A stretch of DNA of 64,000 nucleotides from Vicinamibacterales bacterium (GCA_041394705.1 JAWKHS010000010.1:1-64000); one strand, 5' to 3'. Counted from the stretch's first letter, positions 8,336-17,773 are shown. Made by a program: numbers and translations. Notes: generated by a model from the sequence alone, not told the origin.

Positions 8336-9313
8336 ATGCGACGCATCCCGATGAGCGCGGTCGATGAGGCCTCGCGCGCCATCTACACCGCCGCCGTGCG
8401 CACGCCGCTCGTCCGGCTCGACGTGCCGGTCGTCGCGCCGGATGGACGGCCCGCCGAGATCTACCTGAAGCTCGAGTGCCTCCAGCCCATCGGGTCGTTC
8501 AAGCTGCGCGGCGCCTTCAACGCCGTGCGGCAGCTCTCGCCCGAGCAGCTCGCCGGCGGCGTCTGGACCGTGAGCGCCGGCAACGCGGCGCAGGGCGTCG
8601 CCTTCGCGGCGCGGGCGGCCGGGGCGTCCTGCTCGGTCATGGTGATGGACACGGCGCCTGCGACGAAGGTGCGCGCCATCGAGCGGCTCGGCGCGGCCAT
8701 CGTCCGCGCGACCTACGACGAGTGCTGGCAGACCGTGGAGCGGCACGGCTCCGACCGGATGCGCGGACACTTCGTGCACCCGTTCGACGACGACGCCTTC
8801 ATCGCCGGCAATGCCACTGCGGCGGTCGAGATCCTCGAGGACCTGCCCGACGTCTCGGCCATCGTCGCCGCCATCGGCGGCGGCGGCCTGCTGTCCGGCA
8901 TCGGCACCGTGGTCGGCGCGACGCGGCCCGACGTGCGCGTGTTCGCCGCCGAGCCCGAGACGGCCGCCCCGCTGGCGACGTCGCTCGCCGCCGGCGCCCC
9001 GGCGCGGTTCGAGGCCTGGACGGCTTCGTTCGTGGACGGCGCGGGTGGACGGTCGGTCCTGCCGTCGATGTGGCCGCTGCTGCGGGACACGGTGGCGGGC
9101 TCGCTGGTCATGTCGCTCGACGAGGCCGCGGCGGCCATGGCCACCGTCGCCGAGCGCCTCCACGTCATCATCGAGGGCGCCGCCGCCTGTGCCGTTGCCG
9201 CGGCGCTCTCGGGGCGTGCCGGTTCAGGGAAGGTCGTGGCCGTCGTGTCTGGCGGCAACATCGACCTGACCCGTTTTGCGACGCTCGTCGGCGCCTGCCC
9301 CCCGCAGGCCTGA
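8336..9313 (+). CDS. threonine dehydratase / serine racemase-like PLP enzyme
   Basis: This 325-residue fold-type II enzyme would deaminate threonine or serine to the 2-oxo acid, or racemise serine. The PLP lysine is K56 in PIGSFKLRGA. Other motifs are SAGNAAQGVAFAA (substrate loop) and the glycine-rich phosphate loop GGGGLLSGIG. There is no C-terminal ACT regulatory domain, so it resembles catabolic or short dehydratases rather than the feedback-controlled IlvA. Start 8336 or the in-frame ATG at 8351 are both possible. Dehydratase and racemase cannot be separated from the sequence. Confidence 0.82.
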   Translation: MRRIPMSAVDEASRAIYTAAVRTPLVRLDVPVVAPDGRPAEIYLKLECLQPIGSFKLRGAFNAVRQLSPEQLAGGVWTVSAGNAAQGVAFAARAAGASCSVMVMDTAPATKVRAIERLGAAIVRATYDECWQTVERHGSDRMRGHFVHPFDDDAFIAGNATAAVEILEDLPDVSAIVAAIGGGGLLSGIGTVVGATRPDVRVFAAEPETAAPLATSLAAGAPARFEAWTASFVDGAGGRSVLPSMWPLLRDTVAGSLVMSLDEAAAAMATVAERLHVIIEGAAACAVAAALSGRAGSGKVVAVVSGGNIDLTRFATLVGACPPQA

Positions 9314-9383
9314 CGTGTCGCGACGACCGCTCCCGGTCGATAGGTTGTCTAGCCGGCGGCGCTGACCGCCGCCCTGTGCATCT

Positions 9384-11510
9384 ATGGAACGTTTCGCGAT
9401 ACCGTTTCCCGCCCGCATCCACCGCATCGGCGAGCTCGCCACCGACGTCTGGTGGAGCTGGCATCCCGCCGCCCGCGAGCTCTTCCGCCGGCTGGACCTG
9501 ACCACCTGGCGGTCGACCGCGCACAACCCGGCTCGCATGCTCCGGACGCTGGGCGCCGACGTGCTCCAGCGGGCCGCGGCCGACCCGGCCTTCGTCGCGA
9601 TGTACGACGCCGCGCTCGCGAGCCTCGACGCGGCGCGTCACCCGGCGTCCTCGTGGTGGTCCACCGACGGTCCGGACCTGAAGGGCCGGGCGATCGCGTA
9701 CTTCTCCGCGGAGTTCGCCCTGCACCAGTCGCTGCCCATCTACGCCGGCGGCCTGGGCGTCCTCGCCGGCGATCACTGCAAGGAGGCCAGCGACCTCGGC
9801 CTGCCGCTGGTCGGGGTCGGCTTCATGTATCCGCAGGGCTACTTCCACCAGCGCGTGTCGAGCGACGGGTGGCAGCAGGAGCACTACGAGCGCATCAACT
9901 GGGCCGACGCCCCGATCGAGACCGCGATCACGCCGGACGGCCGACCCTGCATCACGGCCGTGCCGATCGGCGACCGCACCGTGCTCGCGGCCGTCTGGCG
10001 CGTCCGCGTCGGCCACGTGCGGCTCTACCTGCTCGACACGGATCTCGAGGAGAACGCGCCGTGGGACCGGGAGCTCTCGGCGCGTCTGTACGGCGGAGAC
10101 CGCGAGACGCGCATCCAGCAGGAGGTCGTCCTGGGCATCGGCGGCGTGCGCGTGCTCCGCGCGATGGGCATCGAGCCGGCGGTCTGGCACCTGAACGAGG
10201 GCCACGCGGCCTTCGTGGTCCTGCAGCGGATCCGTGAGTTCATCGAGCAGGGCCAGTCGTTCGACGAGGCGCTCGAGGCCGTGCGGCGCTCGACCGTCTT
10301 CACGACGCACACGCCCGTGCCCGCCGGGCACGATGCCTTCCCCTTCCAGCTGGTCGAGAAACACCTCGCCGGCTGCTGGGGCGACCTCGGCCCGCACCGT
10401 GCGCGCTTCCTGGCCCTCGGCGAGCACGACAACGGCCACGGGGCGCAGTTCAACATGACCGCCCTCGCACTCCGGACCGCCGGCGGGATCAACGCCGTGA
10501 GCGAACTGCACGGCCACGTCACGCGCGACATGTGGCGGTCGATGTGGCCGGATCGCCCGGTGGACGGCGTGCCCGTGCAGGCGATCACCAACGGCGTGCA
10601 CGTCCCCACCTGGGTCGCCGCTCCGCTGCGGCAGTTGCTGTCCGCGCATCTCGGCGAGGACTGGCTGACGCGCGTGGACGCCCCGGAGACGTGGCAGCGA
10701 TTCGACGCGATCCCGGATGAAGCGCTCTGGGAGGTGCGCGTGGTCCTGCGCCAGGCGCTGTTCGCCTGGATCCGCGAGCGGGCGCGTCAGCGCTGGACGA
10801 TCGAACGCGTGGCGCCGGCGCGCGTGGCCACGCACGGCCTCATGCTCGATCCGAACGCGCTCACCCTCGGCTACGCCCGCCGCTTCGCCGCCTACAAGCG
10901 CCCGGAGCTGATCTTCCACGACGCCGAACGCCTGGCGGCGCTGCTGAACGCCGTGGGCCGCCCGGTGCAGATCGTCTTCGCGGGCAAGGCGCATCCCGCC
11001 GACGACCCGGCGAAGCATCATCTGCAGCGCGTGTTCCGGCGTGCGCTCGACCCGATGTTCGGCGGCCGGGTGGCCTTCATCGACGACTACGACCTCCATG
11101 TGGCGCACCTGCTCGTGCAGGGCTGCGACGTGTGGGTGAACACGCCCCGCAAACCGCTCGAGGCCAGCGGCACGAGCGGCATGAAGGCGGCCCTGAACGG
11201 CGTCCCGCACCTGAGCATCGGCGACGGCTGGTGGGCCGAGGGCTACACCGGCGACAATGGCTGGCTGATCGACGGCCACGCCGACGCCGACAATCACGAC
11301 GCGTCGGACGCCGCAGACGCCGACGCCCTGTATGCCCTCCTCGAGCGGGACGTCGTCCCGGCGTTCTACGAGCGCGACGAGCGCGGCGTGCCGCGGGCGT
11401 GGATGCGGGTCGTGCGTGAAGCCATGCGCACCAACCTGCCGCGGTTCTCCACCGCGCGCATGCTGAAGGAGTACGTGCGGCGGCTGTACGCGCCGGCCGC
11501 GGGCTGCTAG
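9384..11510 (+). CDS. glgP: alpha-glucan (glycogen) phosphorylase
   Basis: This 708-residue GT35 phosphorylase releases glucose 1-phosphate from glycogen or malto-oligosaccharides. It is the short bacterial form with an N-terminal DUF3417-like segment (IGELATDVWWSWHP). Catalytic features are SAEFALHQSLPIYAGGLGVLAGDH, WHLNEGHAAF, and EASGTSGMKAALNG with the PLP lysine at K601. A GDGWWAEGY segment follows. The mammalian-type allosteric N-terminus is absent. The gene starts 70 bases after the dehydratase gene, with a GGCGG/CCGCC hairpin in the gap. Confidence 0.93.
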   Translation: MERFAIPFPARIHRIGELATDVWWSWHPAARELFRRLDLTTWRSTAHNPARMLRTLGADVLQRAAADPAFVAMYDAALASLDAARHPASSWWSTDGPDLKGRAIAYFSAEFALHQSLPIYAGGLGVLAGDHCKEASDLGLPLVGVGFMYPQGYFHQRVSSDGWQQEHYERINWADAPIETAITPDGRPCITAVPIGDRTVLAAVWRVRVGHVRLYLLDTDLEENAPWDRELSARLYGGDRETRIQQEVVLGIGGVRVLRAMGIEPAVWHLNEGHAAFVVLQRIREFIEQGQSFDEALEAVRRSTVFTTHTPVPAGHDAFPFQLVEKHLAGCWGDLGPHRARFLALGEHDNGHGAQFNMTALALRTAGGINAVSELHGHVTRDMWRSMWPDRPVDGVPVQAITNGVHVPTWVAAPLRQLLSAHLGEDWLTRVDAPETWQRFDAIPDEALWEVRVVLRQALFAWIRERARQRWTIERVAPARVATHGLMLDPNALTLGYARRFAAYKRPELIFHDAERLAALLNAVGRPVQIVFAGKAHPADDPAKHHLQRVFRRALDPMFGGRVAFIDDYDLHVAHLLVQGCDVWVNTPRKPLEASGTSGMKAALNGVPHLSIGDGWWAEGYTGDNGWLIDGHADADNHDASDAADADALYALLERDVVPAFYERDERGVPRAWMRVVREAMRTNLPRFSTARMLKEYVRRLYAPAAGC

Positions 11511-11545
11511 CGCCGGATTGATTGCGCCAGCTCCGCGTCGGCCCT

Positions 11546-11551
11546 TAGAAT
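11546..11551 (+). promoter_or_regulatory. -10 element, leaderless start
   Basis: TAGAAT is 6 bases from ATG 11558. No Shine-Dalgarno sequence lies between them. Confidence 0.5.
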
Positions 11552-11557
11552 GGCTGG

Positions 11558-12019
11558 ATGTCCCGTAAGACCACGACCAACAAGGCGCACTGTGCGCTCT
11601 GCGGCGCCAAGGACGTCTCGGAACCGAAGGGCGAGGAGCGCTACTGCTCGGACTGCTGGGACAAGAAGATCGCGGTCGAGGAAATCGTCGCCCGCGAGTT
11701 CGCGCTGAAGCGCTACATCCGCGCACACAGCGCGGAGAAGTACCTCATCTACCATTCCACCCAGAAGGCTCCCTGCGGCCAGCTCATCGTCGTGGACGAC
11801 GGGTACGACCTGTTCCTGACGATGACGCTCTACCCCAATTTCTCGTGGGACGAAGCCGCCTATCACCTGGAAGGCGACCCCGAGGGCCGGACGTTCGCCG
11901 AGCTGCTGGTCGACGTCGTAGCCACCGAGGTCATCGAACCCTGGGGCGGCGGCAAGTGGCACCTGGAGGTCTTCCGCTCGGCGACGGCCGAGCCGGAGGA
12001 CTGGAACGGGGAGATGTAA
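11558..12019 (+). CDS. hypothetical protein with N-terminal zinc-ribbon-like Cys pairs
   Basis: I do not recognise this 153-residue cytoplasmic protein. Near its N-terminus it has two Cys pairs, CALCGAKD and CSDCWDKK, spaced as in a treble-clef or zinc-ribbon knuckle. A basic helix follows, then a predicted alpha/beta region (LIVVDDGYDLFLTMTLYPNFSW) and a C-terminal WGGGKWHLEVF strand. No catalytic motif is visible. It is read from its own leaderless promoter between glgP and an exported protein gene. Confidence 0.7.
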   Translation: MSRKTTTNKAHCALCGAKDVSEPKGEERYCSDCWDKKIAVEEIVAREFALKRYIRAHSAEKYLIYHSTQKAPCGQLIVVDDGYDLFLTMTLYPNFSWDEAAYHLEGDPEGRTFAELLVDVVATEVIEPWGGGKWHLEVFRSATAEPEDWNGEM

Positions 12020-12024
12020 GGGTC

Positions 12025-12030
12025 TATACT
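12025..12030 (+). promoter_or_regulatory. -10 element of exported protein gene
   Basis: TATACT lies about 52 bases before ATG 12082. The -35 is weak (TGGAAC at 12002-12007, 17 bases away). Unlike many neighbours, the downstream gene has a leader and a GGAGG site. Confidence 0.45.
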
Positions 12031-12081
12031 CCAAACCAGTCGGGCCGCCAGCGCGCCCGCCGTACCTCGGAGGAACCATCG

Positions 12082-12516
12082 ATGAAGCGCTTCGGGCAGT
12101 TCACAATGGCCGTCTTGATTGCGGGCCTGGTCGCCGGCGCCGCGGCCCAGGAGCGCAAGCTCATCCCGCCGATTCGCGGTGAGGCAGCACTGGACATCAC
12201 CAAGCCGAACACCAAGATCCAGGGCAACCAGGTGGTGACCGTGATCGTCGCGCGCAATCCCGCCACGAGTGGCGCGATCGCCGGACTCAAGGTCGAAGAG
12301 CAGTGGTACGACAAGAAGCGGAACCCGGTGACGGGCGATACCTACCGCCACCCGCGTCCGCTGCGCGCCGGCGAGGTCGTGACCATCACGCTCCGGTCGC
12401 CGCGCAACCCGAACATGGACACGAACCAGTACCAGTTCTCGCACGCCAACGGCAGCATCAAGACGAACATCGTCGCCAAGATCGACGTGCCGAAGACGGA
12501 CGACGGGCCGAAGTAG
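12082..12516 (+). CDS. hypothetical exported protein
   Basis: This 144-residue product has a signal peptide (KRFGQFTMAVLIAGLVAGAAAQ) followed by a single predicted beta-sandwich of about 120 residues. Segments such as VVTVIVARNPATSGAIAGLKV and AGEVVTITL suggest an immunoglobulin-like or FxLYD-like fold. The frame is open from 11845. The ATG at 12082 is chosen because of the signal peptide and a GGAGG site 9 bases before it. No function can be given. Confidence 0.75.
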   Translation: MKRFGQFTMAVLIAGLVAGAAAQERKLIPPIRGEAALDITKPNTKIQGNQVVTVIVARNPATSGAIAGLKVEEQWYDKKRNPVTGDTYRHPRPLRAGEVVTITLRSPRNPNMDTNQYQFSHANGSIKTNIVAKIDVPKTDDGPK

Positions 12517-12544
12517 CTGCCACGGCAGGCCCAGCAGGACCACC

Positions 12545-12581
12545 GCCGGCCCGCGAGCGCATCACGCGTTCGCGGGCCGGC
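12545..12581. terminator. bidirectional terminator-like hairpin
   Basis: A perfect 12-bp inverted repeat (GCCGGCCCGCGA / TCGCGGGCCGGC) with a 13-base loop sits between two convergent genes. There is no long T tract on either side. Confidence 0.65.
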
Positions 12582-12593
12582 GTTCGTACGGCC

Positions 12594-14705
12594 TCAGCGG
12601 CCCGCCGGAGGGGCCACCACGCGCACGACGGATTCGCGCATGGCCTCCAGACGCTCGCCGATGTTGGCGTGCGCCTCGATCCGCAGCACGTAGACGCCCG
12701 GCGGCACGTCGGTGAGCGGCACCTTCGCCAGGAACCCATACCCGCCTGGGCCCCCGGCCAGCTCGCTGCTGTCGCGTTCCTCGCGGGTGGTGAAGACCGA
12801 CTGACCGCCCTCGGATCGCAGGCTGGCGACGATCTCCACCTTGTGAGCCGAGCGATTCGTGTTGTCGTACACCTCGGTGAAGACCGCGAGCTCGTCCCCG
12901 ACGACGAACTCGCGGTGGGTCGTCATCGGTCCAGGCAGCATCTTCGCCAGCGGGTCCTTCGGGCGTGCCGTGGGCACGAGGCCCGCCGTGGCCGACGTGA
13001 TGGCGAGGCCGCTCACCACGAGCTTCTCCTTCGAGTAGTCGGGCACGTCGAGGTCGTACACCACCGAACCCGCGCGTTTGGTGTTGCCTTCCCGGGCCGC
13101 GACCCGCAGCTGGTAACGGCCGGGCGGGAGGTCCAGCTCCGTCAGCACGCGGAAGCCGCCGGCCCTGAGGCGCGGCACCGACTCCGGCTTCAGCGCCAGG
13201 TTCAGGGTGGTGCCGTCGCCCGGGAACTGCTTGCCCCGGTAGTCCGACGCGCTCACCAGCAGCTCCAGCGAGTTGTTGAACGTGCCGCCCTTCTCGACCA
13301 GGTCGAGATCGCGGGCGCCGAGCAGGGTCGAGATCACGACGGCGCCCTTCCCCGCCGGGCCCTTGAACACGGCCGCGCCGAGGGCCATGGGCAGCGCCGC
13401 GGTCGGGAGCGGACTCAACATCGCCGCGCGCAGTTCCGGCGGAGTCCGGCCGTCCGTCTTGTCGTTGTCCGCGCGCCCGCGCGCCGCCACGTAGCCCTTT
13501 CGCGACCTGACGGTCAGGCCGGGCCGGGACACCCTGACCTCGATCTTCCGGAACTTCCCGTCCCGCCGCTCGTTGTTCGAGTAGTAGCCGATGAGATAGT
13601 ACCGGCTGTTGTCCTGCACCACCCGTTCGAAGGCCGCCCCCAGGTCGTTCTGATTGACGATGGCGAAGCCGCCGGTCTCGTCCGACAGCACGCGCAGGCT
13701 GTCCTGGGACAGCCGCACCTCGTTGTTGAACGACGAGGGGCCCAGGTTGAGCGACGGATCCGTGGGGAAATCCTGCACCTCGATCATGTCGTCGCCCAGC
13801 GCGCCGAGCCCCCGCGGGTCGATGCCGTAGATGGCCACGTTGGCACGGGTCGCCGCCGCCACCGCGTCGCGTGAGGCCTGGATGACCGACGAGGCTCCGC
13901 CCGACGTGTTGAAGATGTCGTAGATGTCGTAGTCGATGCCTTCGCTGAAGTAGATGATGGCCTTCCGCCGGCCGCTGATGCCGCCCAGGTAGGTGGCCAG
14001 GCTCTTGATCGAGTCCAGCGTGGTCCGCGCCACCATCGCGCGTTCGGGATCCTGCATGTCGCGGATCGGGTCGCCGGCGTCACGGATGCCGCGCGTGCGC
14101 TGCTCCTCGTCCAGCCGCTCGAGCGTGGAAGACCGGAGCTTCCGCCCGACGAATCCGTCCACCGCCTTCAACAGGCGCCCCTGGCTGTTGGTGAACTCCT
14201 GCGCGGCGTCGGACCGTCCGCTGGTGTAGACGACGGCCGCCACGTCGTTGGCGCCGATGTACCGCTCCACGAAGCGGCGCGCCGCCGCCTTCGTGCGGGC
14301 GCTGCGTAGCGGGTGCGTGTGCTGGTCGTCGAGCACGATCACGTACACCCGGCCGTCGTAGCCCGCGATGTTGTTGCTGACGTCGGGCTCGATCGGGGCG
14401 TTGGCGAAGAGCGGCCGGGCCTGGCGCTCGACCGGCATGTTCACGAACGAGAAGGCGCTCAGGGTCTGGGGCTTCCCGTCCTCCAGGACCTGGAAGTCCT
14501 CGGCCTTCAGGTCCGGGACGAACGCGCCCTGGGCATCGAGCACCCGGGCGTCCACTTCCACGTAGTTGACCTCGGCGCGGAAGGTGATGGCCGGCTGCCC
14601 CGAGGCGTCCTGCGGAAGGGGCGGGGGCACCTGTCCGGACTGCGCGGTCAGGACCGCTCCGGCGGCCGCGGCGATCAAGCAAGCTGTCCAGGCTGAACGG
14701 GTCAT
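12594..14705 (-). CDS. VWFA-domain exported protein (acidobacterial type)
   Basis: This 703-residue secreted protein has a signal peptide (TACLIAAAAGAVLTAQ) and then a short domain (VNYVEVDARVLDAQGAFVPDL...FQVLEDGKPQ) typical of the VWFA-related family abundant in Acidobacteria. A von Willebrand A domain follows (VYVIVLDDQHTHP, a variant of the DxSxS metal site, and IIYFSEGIDY). The C-terminal half is beta-rich. The function of the family is unknown; adhesion or protein-protein contact is inferred. The start at 14705 gives a proper signal peptide, although the frame is open to 14816. Confidence 0.85.
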   Translation of the reverse strand: MTRSAWTACLIAAAAGAVLTAQSGQVPPPLPQDASGQPAITFRAEVNYVEVDARVLDAQGAFVPDLKAEDFQVLEDGKPQTLSAFSFVNMPVERQARPLFANAPIEPDVSNNIAGYDGRVYVIVLDDQHTHPLRSARTKAAARRFVERYIGANDVAAVVYTSGRSDAAQEFTNSQGRLLKAVDGFVGRKLRSSTLERLDEEQRTRGIRDAGDPIRDMQDPERAMVARTTLDSIKSLATYLGGISGRRKAIIYFSEGIDYDIYDIFNTSGGASSVIQASRDAVAAATRANVAIYGIDPRGLGALGDDMIEVQDFPTDPSLNLGPSSFNNEVRLSQDSLRVLSDETGGFAIVNQNDLGAAFERVVQDNSRYYLIGYYSNNERRDGKFRKIEVRVSRPGLTVRSRKGYVAARGRADNDKTDGRTPPELRAAMLSPLPTAALPMALGAAVFKGPAGKGAVVISTLLGARDLDLVEKGGTFNNSLELLVSASDYRGKQFPGDGTTLNLALKPESVPRLRAGGFRVLTELDLPPGRYQLRVAAREGNTKRAGSVVYDLDVPDYSKEKLVVSGLAITSATAGLVPTARPKDPLAKMLPGPMTTHREFVVGDELAVFTEVYDNTNRSAHKVEIVASLRSEGGQSVFTTREERDSSELAGGPGGYGFLAKVPLTDVPPGVYVLRIEAHANIGERLEAMRESVVRVVAPPAGR

Positions 14706-14777
14706 CGGCGTGTCCTGTCGGTCGGGCGATGGCAGTCCCTTGCTGGCGTGACAGGGACCGGGCGCGGCAGTTCCTGG

Positions 14778-14783
14778 ATTATA
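14778..14783 (-). promoter_or_regulatory. -10 element (TATAAT) of VWFA gene
   Basis: A consensus TATAAT on the minus strand would start transcription near 14771, giving a leader of about 66 bases before ATG 14705. No clear -35 is visible. Confidence 0.55.
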
Positions 14784-15005
14784 GGACGGGCGTGCCTGGC
14801 CGACCGGTTCTCCCACCGCGGCCGGTCCGCCCCGCCGGGACCGGTACGACTAACCCGCGCCGGCCCGCGCCCTGGGCCCGACGACGGGATGAACCGGCAA
14901 GCCGTCCGCACCTGCCGCGCGTCCAACAGCAGGAGGCCGCGGCACGGCCCGTCGAGCGCGGCTTCTCATGGGCCAGCCCGTCCGGTACGCCCGCGTCAAA
15001 CCGGC

Positions 15006-15011
15006 TATACT
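15006..15011 (+). promoter_or_regulatory. -10 element of M24 peptidase gene
   Basis: TATACT ends 10 bases before ATG 15022, so the leader would be at most a few bases long. Confidence 0.5.
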
Positions 15012-15021
15012 CGAAATTCTT

Positions 15022-16203
15022 ATGCCCCTCGACGTCTCGGCCGTGCAGGCCGCACTTCGGGCTGCGCGAGTCGACGGCTGGCTGCTCTACGACTTCCACG
15101 GTTCCAATCCGGTGTCACGTCGAATGGCGGGCCTCGCCACCTCCGGCCACATGACGACGCGCCGGTGGTTCTACCTGGTGCCGGCCGATGGCGCGCCGAG
15201 GGGCCTGGTTCACAAGATCGAGCGGCGGACGCTGGCGCACCTGCCGGGCGCGACGACCGAGTACGCCGGGCGGATCGAGCTGGAGGATGGGCTCCGCCAC
15301 CTGCTCGCGGGTCTGACCACGGTGGCCATGGAGTACTCGCCACGCGCCGCGATTCCGTACGTCTCGCGCGTCGACGCGGGGACGATCGAGCTTGTGCGCG
15401 AATGCGGGCCGGCGGTGGTGTCGTCGGGCGACCTCGTCCAGCAGTTCGAGGCCATGTGGCCGGCCGACGGTTTCAAGACGCACAGGGCCGCGGCGGAACG
15501 CCTCTACCGGATCAAGGACCGCGCCTTCGAGGCCATTGCGCGCCGGATCCGCGACGGGGTCCCCACGACGGAGTTCGACATCCAGACCGCGATGACGGGC
15601 TGGTTCGGCGAAGAAGGCCTGACGAGCGACGCCGCCCCAATCGTCGCCAGCCAGCAGAACGCTGGCGATCCCCACTACCAGCCCTCGGCCGCGGCCTCGC
15701 GGCCGATCGGACGCGACGAAGTGGTGCTCCTCGACCTGTGGGGCAAGCTCCCCACGCCGCACGCTGTTTTCGCGGACATCAGCTGGGTCGGGTTCACGGG
15801 ACGGGTCGTGCCAGCGCCGGTGGAGGCCGCCTTCGCGGCCGTCCGCGACGCGCGCGATGCCGCCATCGCCCTGGTGGAGTCGGCCGCGGCGTCGGGACGC
15901 GAGATCCGGGGATGGGAGGCCGACCACGCCGCCCGTGAGGTGCTGCAGCGCGCGGGCTTCGGCGCCGCGATCCTGCACCGGACGGGACACAGCCTCGGCG
16001 AGGAGGTCCACGGCAACGGGGCCCACCTCGACGACTACGAGACGCGCGACGAGCGCCGGCTCCTGCCGGGCACCGGGTTCACGGTCGAACCGGGGCTGTA
16101 CTTCGACACGTTCGGCGTGCGCACGGAAATCAACGTCGCCTGGGGCCCCGACGGGCCCGAAGTGACCGGACCGCGGCAGACCGCCGTGGTCCCGCTGGTC
16201 TGA
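15022..16203 (+). CDS. M24-family metallopeptidase (Xaa-Pro peptidase-like)
   Basis: This 393-residue product combines an N-terminal creatinase-type domain (about 1-160) with a C-terminal pita-bread domain. Metal-ligand regions are recognisable as LLDLWGKLPTPHAVFADISW, HRTGHSLGEEVHGNG, GTGFTVEPGLY and RTEINVAW. The usual GHGIGLxxHE motif reads GHSLGEEVHG. It would cleave dipeptides or peptides with proline in second position, but M24 proteins also include non-peptidases. ATG 15022 is preferred over upstream frames because of the TATACT just before it. htrA follows 18 bases later, so the two may be co-transcribed. Confidence 0.8.
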   Translation: MPLDVSAVQAALRAARVDGWLLYDFHGSNPVSRRMAGLATSGHMTTRRWFYLVPADGAPRGLVHKIERRTLAHLPGATTEYAGRIELEDGLRHLLAGLTTVAMEYSPRAAIPYVSRVDAGTIELVRECGPAVVSSGDLVQQFEAMWPADGFKTHRAAAERLYRIKDRAFEAIARRIRDGVPTTEFDIQTAMTGWFGEEGLTSDAAPIVASQQNAGDPHYQPSAAASRPIGRDEVVLLDLWGKLPTPHAVFADISWVGFTGRVVPAPVEAAFAAVRDARDAAIALVESAAASGREIRGWEADHAAREVLQRAGFGAAILHRTGHSLGEEVHGNGAHLDDYETRDERRLLPGTGFTVEPGLYFDTFGVRTEINVAWGPDGPEVTGPRQTAVVPLV

Positions 16204-16221
16204 GCGTCAGTGGAGGATTCG

Positions 16222-17769
16222 ATGTCGACCCGCAAAACCACGCTGTTCTACGCCTTGCTCATCGCCGTGGCCTCGGCCGCGGTCGGGATGGTCATCGCGT
16301 CGAAGCTCGAGATGTCGCCTGCTTCGTCCGCGCAGAGCGTCACGGCCGGCGTGCCGCCCGCCAACAGCGCCCCCCTCAGCGGCCCGGTGGATGCGTCGAC
16401 GTTCCGGACCATCGCGAAGGCCAACAGCCCGGCGGTGGTCAACATCCGCACCGAGTCGCGCCAGCGGCAGACGCAGATGACGCAGTTCTTCGGCGACGAC
16501 GACCTGCTCGAGCGCTTCTTCGGCGGGGGCCAGCGCAACCGCCAGCAGCAGCCGGAGCGGCCGCAGGTCACCCAGGCCGCCGGGACGGGCTTCATCATCG
16601 ACACCGGCGAGGGGCTCATCCTCACGAACAACCACGTCGTGGAGAACGCGACCAAGATCGAGGTGCGCTTCTACGGCGACGACGAGGACGTGCTCTACCA
16701 GGCGACGACGGTGGGCCGCGACCCGCTGAGCGACAGCGCGCTCATCAAGATGAAGGAAATGCCGAAGCACCCGCTGACCGCGGTCAAGTTCGGCGACTCC
16801 TCGCAGATGGAGCCCGGCGACTGGGTGATGGCCATCGGCAACCCGTTCGGCCTGGCGCACACCGTCAGCGTCGGCGTGATCAGCGCCACCGAGCGCCCCT
16901 TCCCGATCACCGACGGCCGGAGCCAGGACGTGCTGCAGACCGACGCCGCGATCAATCCCGGCAACTCGGGAGGCCCGCTGCTCAACGTTCGCGGTGAGGT
17001 CGTCGGCATCAACACGGCCATCTACACGGACTCGCGCGCCCAGGGCAACATCGGCATCGGCTTCGCGATCCCGATCAACACGGTGCGGGAGCTCCTGCCC
17101 CAGCTCAAGAGCGGGAAGGTCACGCGCGGCGTGATCGGCGTCTCGGTGGGCACCATTCCCCTGGACGCCCTCGAACAGCTCGGCCTGAAGGACCGGCATG
17201 GCGCCCTCGTGTCGACCGTGAACAGCGGCGGGCCGGCGGCGAAGGCCGGCGTCGAGCCCGGTGACGTGATCATCGAGTTCAACGGCAAGGCGGTGAAGAA
17301 CCGCGACGACCTGGTCGCGTTCGTCACGCGGACGGCACCAGGCAGCACCGTGCCGCTCAAGGTCCTGCGCGACAAGGTCGAGAAGCGCCTCAGCATCACC
17401 GTGGACGAGTTGAACCTCGAGGCCGAGAACACCCGCGCCTCGCGCGGCGGCGGGAGCGAGCCCGAGCCCGAGGAGCAGGCCGGCGAGGGCTTCGGGATGA
17501 CGGTGGGCTCGCTGACGCCCGACATGGCCCGCCGGCTCCGCGTGCCGGCCGACACCGAAGGCGTGGTCATCACCGACGTCGAGAACGCCAGCCCCGCCAT
17601 GCGGGCGGGCCTCTCGCGGGGCGATGTGCTGCTGGAAGTGAACCGCCGCCCAGTCCGAACGGTCGCCGACGCCGCGCGCGAGCTGGGCCACGTCCAGTCC
17701 GGCTCGACGGCGTTCCTCCTCGTGCTCCGCAACGGCCAGGAGAGCTTCGTCACCGTCCGCAAGGAGTAG
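16222..17769 (+). CDS. HtrA/Deg-family periplasmic serine protease
   Basis: This 515-residue envelope quality-control protease is anchored or exported by an N-terminal hydrophobic segment (about 8-28). A trypsin-like domain carries the triad H138 (TNNHVVEN), D171 (SDSALIKM) and S249 (NPGNSGGPL). Two PDZ domains follow (about 295-390 and 430-510). The GVISATERPF and GIGFAIPIN segments are family hallmarks. It is of the Do/DegQ type, although the exact paralogue cannot be set. ATG 16222 has a GGAGG site 5 bases before it. The CYTH gene starts 4 bases after its stop. Confidence 0.92.
   Translation: MSTRKTTLFYALLIAVASAAVGMVIASKLEMSPASSAQSVTAGVPPANSAPLSGPVDASTFRTIAKANSPAVVNIRTESRQRQTQMTQFFGDDDLLERFFGGGQRNRQQQPERPQVTQAAGTGFIIDTGEGLILTNNHVVENATKIEVRFYGDDEDVLYQATTVGRDPLSDSALIKMKEMPKHPLTAVKFGDSSQMEPGDWVMAIGNPFGLAHTVSVGVISATERPFPITDGRSQDVLQTDAAINPGNSGGPLLNVRGEVVGINTAIYTDSRAQGNIGIGFAIPINTVRELLPQLKSGKVTRGVIGVSVGTIPLDALEQLGLKDRHGALVSTVNSGGPAAKAGVEPGDVIIEFNGKAVKNRDDLVAFVTRTAPGSTVPLKVLRDKVEKRLSITVDELNLEAENTRASRGGGSEPEPEEQAGEGFGMTVGSLTPDMARRLRVPADTEGVVITDVENASPAMRAGLSRGDVLLEVNRRPVRTVADAARELGHVQSGSTAFLLVLRNGQESFVTVRKE
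17761..17766 (+). promoter_or_regulatory. ribosome binding site that points to a CTG start
   Basis: AAGGAG, inside the last codons of the protease gene, lies 7 bases before CTG 17774. No ATG, GTG or TTG occurs in that frame until 17924. Confidence 0.55.
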
Positions 17770-17773
17770 CGGC

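Larger units (their letters stand above)
14706..15021. other. divergent intergenic region
   Basis: This 316-base gap lies between the divergent VWFA and M24 genes. It holds a perfect minus-strand -10 (TATAAT, 14778-14783) for the VWFA gene and a plus-strand TATACT at 15006-15011 for the peptidase. The middle is GC-rich, with no RNA gene or convincing ORF. Confidence 0.6.

Noticed and set aside
9168..11726. Open frame of about 850 codons on the minus strand opposite glgP
   Set aside because: The complementary strand clearly encodes the phosphorylase; the antisense product has low-complexity composition and no ribosome site.
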